This document shows, piece after piece, positions 10,141 through 18,985 of a stretch of DNA of 64,000 nucleotides. The DNA is from Chytridium lagenaria (Eukaryota; Chytridiomycota; Chytridiomycetes; Chytridiales; Chytridiaceae): positions 20,663 through 84,662 of the forward strand of contig JAHLKC010000158.1 of NCBI GenBank assembly GCA_025449115.1. Direction: 5' to 3'. The notes under the pieces are model-generated. The model was not told the origin of the DNA and ran no database searches. It worked only from the letters and a program-made list of their open reading frames with translations. Numbering within the stretch: position 1 is the stretch's first letter; each line of letters begins with the position of its first letter. The position numbers were made by a program, and so were the translations under genes.

Positions 10141-11590
10141 GTTAGCGCGTTTTGCGCGTCAAATACGTGTTCTTTTACTGGGATTCCTTTATTCTTTTCG
10201 TTTCTCTATTCGTTTCTTTTACACTCTTTTCTTTCTCCTTATATTTCCTTTCTTTTCTTTTTTTTATATCTCTTTTCCTACTTTCGTTTATTTGTTTTCA
10301 AAAAGTTACCGCACTTAAGACAGCGGCGCAAGCCTGAGGGTGGGCCCGGGCGATACGAGGGTCCCGTTGGCAGCCATGGCCACGGTGAAAAGACTAGTGT
10401 TCCCGTTCTAGTAGGGAGGACTCTTCTGTTTGGAAGTGTACGCATTTTATTCTCGTGCTTTTAAGCGTTTTTCCTGTATTTTTCTTCTTTGTTTCTTTCT
10501 ACCTGTTATGGTTCTTTTCATTGGGAGGTGTTTGGCAAGTGACTCTTGCGTTGTTAACGCGCAAAGGAGCGCATTAGTCTTTTTCGCACTTAATGTTTTC
10601 TGGACCCCTAATTTGTTCTTCTCTGGTGGGTGTGTCTTTTGTGTCTTTCTTGTCTTGTCTTCACTTTGTGTCTGTTCCTATACCCTTGTCTCGGGAGTTA
10701 GCAAGCTGCTTGGATTAGGGGAGGAAGGAGGAAGTTGGATCCAAAAATAAACATACCAGGAGGAGTCTCAAACCATCCCTTCTCATTCTCGCTCAGTGAA
10801 CAGGCAGCATCAGGGCATCCGAGGCCGGGACACAATCAGCCGAGCCTTAACGAAGAGAGGGGATGACGAACAAGCGCGGCATCAACGCTCAAGAGGGTCG
10901 GGCGTCGTTTAGGGGAGAGACTGGGACGGTTAGCGATTGGGGAGAGTCTGACTGGACAGCAGGGGTGGACTCGTTCACTGTAACTGGACGGGCGGCTCAC
11001 CTAGGCTGATGGGTCCACCTTCAAAGGGGTGTTGAGGGGTCTAGCAGAGGATGGTGGGACGTTGCAACGGCGATGGTGGGGGTTCAGGGGAAGCTAGGTC
11101 GTTCCTCAAGAAGAAGGTGTTTTGGGAGAGACTCTATCAGTGCCGTGGTGACAGCGGTCCACTCCATGGACACGCGAACCCTCCTCAAGATGGCTCTCCT
11201 TCGAGAGGAAGGCGTCGGAGTAGGCCACTGGACTGTGAGCTGTTGGATTGGTGCGGTGAGGTTGCTGGCTAGGGCGATGGGCTTTGGAGAGGTCCTTTTT
11301 GAGGAAGAAAAAGGGGGGATGGTGGACAGCATGACTATGTACAAGCCACGTGGAGGAAGGTTCGCCCGTCGGCAAGTCCTTAGAAGGTGGTGTTGCCCCG
11401 CAGCCATGGGCAGAACAAGGATGACGAGTTGATGAGGAGGCGGTGAGGCTATGACGGCGGAACGTATCGAAACGCTTTGTAGTGAAGCGTCGTGGCTTCA
11501 AGCAGAGAGATGGGGCCCTCAAGTCGATGCTGAAGGAGGAAGCGGAGTCTTTCTCTTTCACCTTGGCCGACCGTGGAAAGTTGACCAGCA
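10141..11590 (+). other. Poorly coding spacer between protease and RT
   Basis: A 1.45-kb stretch inside the element. It starts with a pyrimidine-rich, mostly T tract (10160-10305). It then holds a block (10305-10425) that resembles the segment just before the 3' LTR (15298-15400). Both copies contain GTTACYGCAC, GACAGC and a CCC...GGGAGG inverted repeat. From 10745 to 11590 several frames are open but none resembles a known domain. Short spacers are usual here, so the length is odd; it may mark recombination between two related elements. Confidence 0.5.
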
Positions 11591-14500
11591 TCTGTGACCC
11601 GTCAAGATCCACACTATCCCTCACACGGCATGGAAGTTCAGACCACGCAAGATCCCCTATGCACAGTTAGACAAGCTGGTTGCTTCTTACGGGAGAAGTT
11701 GGACGCAGGGATAATGGAGCCATGCTTTGGTCCTTATGCCGCCAATTTCTTTGTCGTCCCAAAGAAGGATGGAGGGGTACGATGATTCAAGACCTACAGC
11801 CACTGAACGGGGTAACGATAAGGGACGCGGGGGTGCCGCCTCGTGTGGAGGAGATCGTCAACGCATACTCAGGATTGTTTATGGTGTCGCCGTTAGACTG
11901 TCACTCCTTTTACGACCAGTTTAGTCTGGACGTCGAGAGCAGGGACCTGACAGCGATAGCAACGCCGTTAGGCCTGATGCGCATGGTGACTCTTCCTATG
12001 GGGTGGACAAACTCGGTCCCATCGCTCAACGGGCTTCAGTCAAAATATTACAACCGTTCATCCCGAAGGAGGTGGAGCCCTACCTGGACGACTACGTAGT
12101 GAAGGGCCCGAAGGCAGCGGAAAACAGACCATCGGGAAATCAGACTGGGCGTGCGGCATTTTGTTCAGGAGCACCTCGACACTCTACGAGCCATCTTGCA
12201 GAGGATTCGTGAATACGGTGCCACACTCTCGGGTACGAAATCCGTTTCTTTGCATTGGCGTGTGAAGTGTTGGGCCATTGGGTTAGCAGGGAAAGGCAAC
12301 CGGGCCGATAAAAGCAGCAAAACTAGCGTTGTGGGAAACATCAGCACTGTACAGGAGGTTCGCCTTCCTAGGACTTGCTACATTCTTTAGGAGATACATC
12401 GCACTTTCAATGAGGGCTGACCCTCTTTATCGAATGCTTAGGAAGAATGCGAGGTTTACGAGCGAGTGTTGGGTGGAAGTGCAACGTGCTAAGCAGGACT
12501 TGGGATCGGCGTTGGGTGCACAGCCGGTACTGCGGCCGATAGTGTATGGGGGGAATGCTGGTCGACTTTACCTCTCAGTGGACGCGTCGCCAAAGGGTTG
12601 GGGTGCGTGGGTTGGTCAAGAGGATGGAGCGGGGGGAAGGAATGCGGTGTCGTTCTTTTCTGGTCGTTTTAACGGCACGGAGCAGATATACGACCAGACA
12701 AAGAGGGAGGTTTTAGCAGCGTTGAGGGGCTTGAAGGCCGCGCATCAGTACGTATGGGGGGCCGACTTCACACTGGAAACGGACGCCAAGGCGCTGATTG
12801 GCTCACTAGGTCGGATTGAGACGCTGGACGCTACGCAGCAGCGATGGTTGCTGGCCATAAGGGCTTACCATCCGACAGTCCGTCACGTGAGTGGAAAAGT
12901 TAACACGGTTGCAGATACGCTGAGTAGGCACAATCTGGATAACGCACCAAGCGACGATGGTGAAGACTTGGAGGATCACGTTGATGATATCCTAGGTATG
13001 CCAGCGGTTCATCAGGCGGGGCAGGGTCTCCAAGCGGTTCATCAGCCGAGGCGCCTCTCGATCAAGATTCTTTCCTGGAATGTTAACTCGACGCGTAACG
13101 CTGCTAAGCGTATGGGTAGCGCCTTCGGGACCACCATTCTGTCCTATGACGTTATTTTCTTGCAGGAGACACGTCAAGGAAAATGCCGCTTTGACCGCGT
13201 GCCTGGTTTCGACTTTGAAGAATCTCACAAAGCGTTCTTTGTCGATTTCCCGGTTGTGGATGGAGTAGGGTGGGGGAGGAATGGTGTGGCTATACTAGTG
13301 AGGAAAGGTTTCTTCGGGGGTGACATACCCGATGAGCGGAGGTTGTGCTTTGATGGATGGACAATAAGGAGATGGAAGGAGATACATAGAGCTACGGTTT
13401 GGAAGGGTGGTTCTCATCTCTGTTTACTTTCCAGCGGCGATCCGCAATAGGGACTTCCGTATTCCGTACAAGATGGCTTTCTCCCGCGCGGCAACGGCAC
13501 GTTTCTCGGCGCTAGAAGACAGAGGGAACTTGCTACTGATTGGTGGTGACTGGAACGTGTCTCAAACACCTCTGGATATCCACCCATCAGCTCTCAGTCT
13601 TATCAACTCCGGGTTTCGGGACGAAGAACGCGAATGGCTGTCCGACCTCTGTTCTAAGTTTATCGACACCTACCGTATCAAGCACCCGCATAGGGTGTCG
13701 TATACAACGTGGTGGCGTCAGGATCGACGTCATAATGTTGGTTTCCGTTTGACGGTATTCTGGTTTCGAAGGGCAACATCTTGAAGGCAGACCATCTTGT
13801 TATTAGGGGATCTGATCACATCCCTGTCACTGCGGAGGTGATTTTGCGTAGATACCGTCATTGTGGGGATTGAGAAAGCCGATGGACGTTGGAAGACTTA
13901 CACGTAGCAATGGCGCTGGAGGGGTTGGACATTTCTACGCGTTTGGGACAGGTTTATTGGTTTCTTTGGAGGGGTTCACCACCAGATGGTCAGCAGGTCG
14001 GCAGCGGCTAGCCTGAAGAGGCAGGCCACGCTGTACTTCATTGCAAACGGTCGTCTCTTCGCCACCCGCAAGGCAAGCGCACTACACCCAGAGAGTCGTC
14101 GGCTCTGTAGAATGGCGGGAGAGTATTGTCAAGGAAGCCACGAGGGTTTTGGTGGGGGGCACCGGAGTGTCATGGGGACAGGCGAGAAGGTACAACGTCG
14201 TTACTTCTGGCCAGGTCTCTGGGATGACGTGAAAGCCTTCATCAAGACCTGTGATGGGTGCCAGCGGCAAAACCCCAAGCAATTCTACGAGAAGCTGGAG
14301 ATTCAAGAGGGTCGCCTGATGCCAACAGCGTTCAGGAGGTGGCATATCGATCTCGTTACGATGGAGGTACAAGGAAGTACTAGCGCTATTCGTGGAAGAG
14401 ATTACAGGGTGGGTGGAGGGTGTACCATGACTGCTAAGACGGCCTTGCCGATACTGAAAGTCATGGAGAGAGAGGTGTTTTCGCGATACGGGGTCCCAAT

Positions 14501-15283
14501 GGAGGTGGTCATCGATGGCGGGGAGCTTGATGGACACGAGATTCAGAAACTGGCGTCGAGGATGGGGTTTGACGTGAGGGTTACAATGGCATACGGCCAG
14601 CAAGCTAACGGTTTGGTTGAGCGTGCAAACGTTCCTATTGTCAGCGCGCTAGCCAAAGCCTGTGAAGGCCGCGCATATCAATATGAGCGTTACCTGCCAG
14701 CCGCGTTGTGGGCATCGAGGATAACGGTCCGTTCCACACGCAGTTTAGCCCTTTCGAGCTCCTGTTTGGACAGGAACCAGTTCTACCCATTGAGTTCGCC
14801 ATTGACACTTATGCCGTCATCCAATGGACACGTATGACGACGGTTGAGCTCCTGGCGGCAAGGATTCGCATGCTTCAGCGCAGGGACTACGACATCGAGG
14901 AGGCAAAGCGACGTATTGAACGAGCTAGGGTTGTGAGGGCGGAGGCATTCAACAAAGGACACTTGATTCGCCTGCATCAGAGGCGATTGAGGAGGGGGAC
15001 CTCGTTGTCGTAGGGACTCCAAGCTGGACAATATGAAAGGAGTGAAGCTCAGATGGAGGTACTTCGGCCCATTTTGGGTTCGCGGTAGAGGACGAACACA
15101 TACCTACTGGCGGAGATGGACGGGTCCCATACAGAAGCCAATTCAAGGGGCACGGGTCCGCTTTACCGGAAACGGGACGAAGGCCCGGATGACTTCCCGG
15201 TTCACCTACTTGACGAGGAGGAAGACGAAGAAGGCAGCTCCAGTGAGGACGTAGGGGTGGAGTTTTGGGATGCGTGTAGATAG
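11591..15283 (+). CDS. Retrotransposon Pol: RT, RNase H, EEP, integrase
   Basis: Reverse transcriptase: FVVPKKDGGVR (about 11750), PLGLMRMVTLPMGW (about 11970) and the active site YLDDYVV (about 12085). RNase H: VDASPKGWGAW, KREVLAAL, LETDAKAL and NTVADTLSR (about 12575-12930), supplying the four acidic residues. Next, in the same unbroken ORF (12329-13450), comes an EEP nuclease domain: ILSWNVNS (about 13070), VIFLQETR (about 13155), then IGGDWNV (about 13540) and GSDHIPVTAEV (about 13808). Integrase follows with a zinc-binding end (KTCDGCQRQ, about 14245), IDLV, VVIDGG and ANGLVERAN (D, D, E). A tail with RWRYFGPFWV ends at TAG 15281-15283. Single-base breaks lie near 11783, 12010, 13400, 13740 and 14710. 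The EEP domain is not part of the usual Ty3/gypsy layout. Confidence 0.85.
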
Positions 15284-15488
15284 AGTGAGGAGGGAAAAGG
15301 TTACTGCACCTTAGACAGCAGCGCTCGCCCTGAGTGATGGAGGGGTTCCACCGAGTTTTGTCGCGGCTGGTGGCTAAGAAGTTTAGCGTCCCTACTAATC
15401 GGGAGGCCGGTGGGGTGTGGTCACAAGAACGCCACTGATGGACTGGGTAATCCAATGAGGGCATTGGACCTGAGAGGGGTTCATCAGA

Positions 15489-15961
15489 TGTGAAGGGATG
15501 GGCGTGTCTATAGGGTGTTAGGCGCGTTTTGGGGGGTTTTCGTAACGAGTCTTCACGCGGTGACGCGTCTGTAAGCGTGCATTGTAGCGTGACGCGTAAC
15601 GAGAGGACCTATAGTGGACAAAAAGTTGTATTTTCGTGTCTGCGCTTGGAGAGTGTCTTAGGAGGGTGTCTTTTTTGGAAATACCTTTTGTCTTCTGGTG
15701 ACGCTAGGAACGGGGTGCTTGTTTGTTGAACGGTTTCCTGTATGTGTCTAGGGGGAGTAAAGGGGGATTTTACCTGTTTGGAGGACGTCTCGAGAGGGTA
15801 CACTTTGTAAAGGCGGTTTTGAAATAAATACGTTCTTTATTCACTACACGCGTTCATCGTTCCTATACATAGTTTGATACCGTCTCGCCATCCCTATCGT
15901 CCTCCACGAGGTTCCAACACGACGAGTCAAGCTTACCTGTCACGGTACCCGTTCCTTGACA
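15489..15961 (+). repeat. 3' LTR
   Basis: Direct copy of 6149-6627, six bases shorter. It starts TGTGAAGGG and ends CTTGACA. A purine-rich GAGAGGGG (about 15471) lies just upstream and may be the polypurine tract, though it does not abut the LTR. Confidence 0.9.
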
Positions 15962-16164
15962 GAGTCAGTTCTATATTCCTTTCTTTTTATGCACATTCTA
16001 TTACTACCATCACATAGGTAAAGAAAAGTATTTAAACCCCCAACCACCAGTGCTTTCACCCCCTTCTTTTTCTTTACTCATTCCATCCACTCTTTACGCG
16101 CTAATCACTGCTCTACTCTCTACTCTCTACTACTCCTACTCCTATTCTACAAATCATACTTAAA

Positions 16165-17022
16165 ATGACTTCAACTTCTGCTGAACAAATGATTGACCGT
16201 GACAGGCTCTACACTGACACCATGTACAGATTCAAGTGAGTATTTAGCCCTTTTATTTATTTTATCCAACATACTTACTTCTTCCCTCTCACGACAATAA
16301 ACTAACCCCTTATTATCTTACCTTTTTAAAAAAGATACGTCTCAGGCTTTGTAGACTTTGGCGCATCCGACATTGCCGCATTAAAGGACGCCGCACCACT
16401 CATCGCCCCTCTCGTCCCCACCGTCGTCGACGCCGTCTACTCCCGTCTCTTCTCCTACGACATTACAAAACAAGTCTTTCTCCAACGCAACGACGGCTAC
16501 ACCGGCACCCTCGCCACAAACCTCAAAGACCTCACCCAAACCCAAGCCCAGATTCAATTCCGCAAATCCCATCTCTCCAAATACCTCGTCAAGCTCGTGA
16601 CGGCGGAATACGACGAAAAGTTTGTCATGTACCTGGAACACGTTGGCAAGATCCACACCAACACGCCTGGAAAGAAATCCAAGATCAATGTCGAGTACAT
16701 CCACGTGAATGCTCTCTTTGGGTGGCTGCATGGGTTCCTGGCTGAAGTCATTGACCAGCATGAGGCTTTGCAAGGGGATGCGCCGAGAAGGGCGAAATTG
16801 ATTTCGGCGTTGAGCAAGTTGCTTTGGATTCAGAATGACTTGTTTGCAAAGTTTTACGTCAAGGAGGGCGTCAACTCTCCTGCAGCGGAGGATGTGGAAA
16901 AGGGCATGTTGGGCGGTTACTTGAAGACCATGCAAGCTCGTCAGCAGGTGAATCAGTGGGCTCCTGCTATCGTGATGGGTGTGGCCTTGGGTTATGTCGT
17001 TGCGAGATTCACTCACATGTAA
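16165..17022 (+). CDS. Protoglobin with C-terminal membrane segment
   Basis: Two exons, 16165-16235 and 16335-17022, give a clean 252-residue protein (intron GTGAGT...AAAAAG). It matches the protoglobin family of heme-binding globin sensors. Recognisable parts are the N-terminal tyrosine helix (DRLYTDTMYRFKYVSGF), LAPLVPTVVDAVYSRL-like helices, and the proximal-His region YLEHVGKIHTNTPGKK (about residue 148) followed by VEYIHVNALFGWLHGFL. The last 25 residues (WAPAIVMGVALGYVVARF) form a hydrophobic segment, so the globin is probably tail-anchored in a membrane. Protoglobins bind O2, CO and NO; the role in fungi is unclear. This is one of the few genes here with no frame break. Confidence 0.85.
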
Positions 17023-17665
17023 AATCTCTAACAACAAAATGCCCCAATCTATCCTCTCTCTCCATACCCATCATCACGTACACACACAACGACTCTTCTC
17101 TCCCCATGCTGCAGTCTTTTACAAACTCTCTCTCACCAATGTTACTTTTTCGTATATTTTATTAATAAACAAGATTTGGGATCAAAAAATGGCCTTATAT
17201 ATCTTACTCGTTCATCATTTTTTAATTATTTGAATTATTTTATTTGGCTACCGCCAACTACAATAAAGTATTGCTTAACATGTCATGCCACATAACCGTT
17301 TTTCACTAGTATCTTGACTTTGATGCACTCCCTTGACTTTATGTGAGATAGGCGTTACTCTTTTTTAAAAACCACAGGCCGGTATAAGCAAAACTTACAA
17401 AGAAAAATCCGCTAACGACATACGTTTTTATAGAAAAGAAAAATATGATGAAATGCGGGCCAAGATAATAACGTACGACCACAAAAATAAATACAGGGGG
17501 GGTGGGAGGAGAAGCGAAAAAAGGAAAAGGAATAAGTTGACGGCGTAGACAAGTAGGAGTGGCTTTCCTATAGAGAAGCCGACTGAGAAAACCAACGATT
17601 AAAAGCCACAGCCCATCAACGAACGACATGCTTGCAAAAGAAAAAAACGTCTAAAAGTAAACCTC
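17023..17665. other. Intergenic, convergent 3' ends
   Basis: Lies between the protoglobin and the converging L7 gene. AATAAA-like signals occur near 17162 (plus). A hydrophobic 96-residue minus-strand ORF (17339-17629) is present but has no recognisable family; I see no supported gene. Confidence 0.5.
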
Positions 17666-18652
17666 CTAATTCATCTTCTCCACAAGCTCATTAATCATAT
17701 GCCCCCGATTTCCAGACCCCCTCCCCCCTCAACAAGCATCTCCGCCTTCTTCCCCTCCAACCGTCCATGCGGGTTCGACATCATAAACGGCGCCAAAAAC
17801 CGATTGACCTCTTTAAAATGCTCTCCAACGGTATAAATCTGATGCACCACGTCCTCCACACAAATCACCCCGCATTTCCCCAACTCGCCTCAACCACAGC
17901 GTTATCCGAGATGGCGACACGCTTGTTATCGAGTTTAGCGAAACCACGCTTGAAGATCAGGTCTCGCACGGATTTCATGGAGGGGTATCCCCAGGCGACG
18001 TAGGGGTTGACGCATTGGAGCATGTGGAGGGTGGATTTGTTGAGTTTGAGGAAGACGCCAGAGTTGATTTTGGTGAGACGGAGGAGTTGAAGGATTTTAC
18101 GGGGTTTAGGGGCAAGATGGTTGATTCTAATTGTTATGTTTGTGTTTAATCATGTCGTCAATCATCAATATAGTTGAACCCAAAACTCACCCCTTCACTC
18201 TCACCACAAACGCCAACTTTTCATCTCCAACATTCAACTCCATCCTCAGGTGCTTTCGCAATCTTTCTCATGCGAATCTCATCTCTCTCCCTCGTTCTAA
18301 ACTCTTTCACAAATTGCTCGGCTCGCTTAAAGACGACCTTTTTCTTCTCCTTCTTTTCCTAGTGAATGGTTAGATGCGAGGAGAGCGGGGGAGAGAGGGG
18401 GGGGGTTGTACCTGTTTTTGAGTCAACGCACGGGCTGCACGTTCGGCTTGAAGCTTCTCTAGGTCTTGCGCTTCTTGAGGATGGCTTCTGGACGGTGGGT
18501 TTGCGGCTGGTGTTGGGGGCAATCTCACTGTCAATGAAATGTTAGCGACATGATCTCCCATCTCACACATGCATGCATGTAAGGATGATAAACAAGAACG
18601 TAGACGACGATGCCACTTACACTGCAGCTGGTTGTGCTGAAGACGTCGACAT
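17666..18652 (-). CDS. RPL7: 60S ribosomal protein L7 (uL30)
   Basis: Four exons on the minus strand: 18652-18621, 18527-18412, 18358-18191 and 18126-17666. The start is [10 protein letters not shown]. The basic N-terminal helix ([10 protein letters not shown], then [13 protein letters not shown]) is in exon 2 and [20 protein letters not shown] in exon 3. Exon 4 holds the uL30 core: [62 protein letters not shown] and the end [12 protein letters not shown]. All introns have GT-AG ends. Single missing bases are needed near 18490, 18455, 18250, 17882 and 17690. In an essential gene with perfect introns these are best read as sequence errors. It shares a 333-base divergent promoter with the gamma-glutamyltransferase gene. 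Confidence 0.9.
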
Positions 18653-18985
18653 GATGGATTTGAAACAAAAAGAAAAATAAGTCGAGTTTGTCACTCTTCA
18701 AAAACCAAATCAAGTTGAATCAAACGCTAAACTTCCTTTTATATCGTCTCGTATCACATCCAAACCTTGAAACCCGCTTTTACTAAAGCAGAAGAAATAC
18801 GAATTGCTGACTAACTGACAAACCTTGGGTATGTCATGACCTCCCGATCCCGAATGACCTTCTTCTCACCCCTCTCATCAGCTCTCCCTTCGTTTTTTCC
18901 TTATAAAAAAACCTTACACCTGCAACTTACCTTCATCTGCATCTTCGACACAACTCACCTTCATCCGCATCAATTCTAAATTAAG
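18653..18985. promoter_or_regulatory. Divergent promoter, L7 / gamma-glutamyltransferase
   Basis: 333 bases between two divergent start codons. A TTATAAAAAA stretch near 18900 lies about 85 bases upstream of the gamma-glutamyltransferase ATG, and TTTATATCG near 18737 precedes L7. No other motif is assigned. Confidence 0.4.

Larger units (their letters stand above)
6149..15961 (+). mobile_element. Ty3/gypsy-type LTR retrotransposon with EEP domain
   Basis: A 9.8-kb element bounded by TG...CA LTRs (6149-6627 and 15489-15961). The 4-base direct repeat GAGT at 6145-6148 and 15962-15965 is consistent with a target-site duplication. The internal order on the plus strand is gag with a CCHC knuckle, aspartic protease, a 1.4-kb poorly coding spacer, reverse transcriptase, RNase H, an endonuclease/exonuclease/phosphatase domain, and zinc-binding plus DDE integrase. 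RT and RNase H before integrase is the Ty3/gypsy order. The LTRs differ by about five substitutions and a few small gaps, so the insertion is not old. Several frame breaks interrupt pol. Confidence 0.92.

Noticed and set aside
11051..11624. Overlapping ORFs on both strands in the retrotransposon spacer.
   Set aside because: None shows a protease, RT or other domain; GC-rich composition makes long chance ORFs likely.
15962..16160. A longer target duplication or a further nested element next to the 3' LTR.
   Set aside because: Only GAGT is shared between the flanks; the rest is pyrimidine-rich promoter-like sequence before protoglobin.
16165..17022. Glycolipid-transfer-like protein.
   Set aside because: First impression only; the proximal-His segment YLEHVGKIH and the order of helices fit protoglobin.
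17339..17629. Hydrophobic 96-residue minus-strand ORF.
   Set aside because: No family resemblance and biased T/A composition; it lies in the 3' flank between convergent genes.
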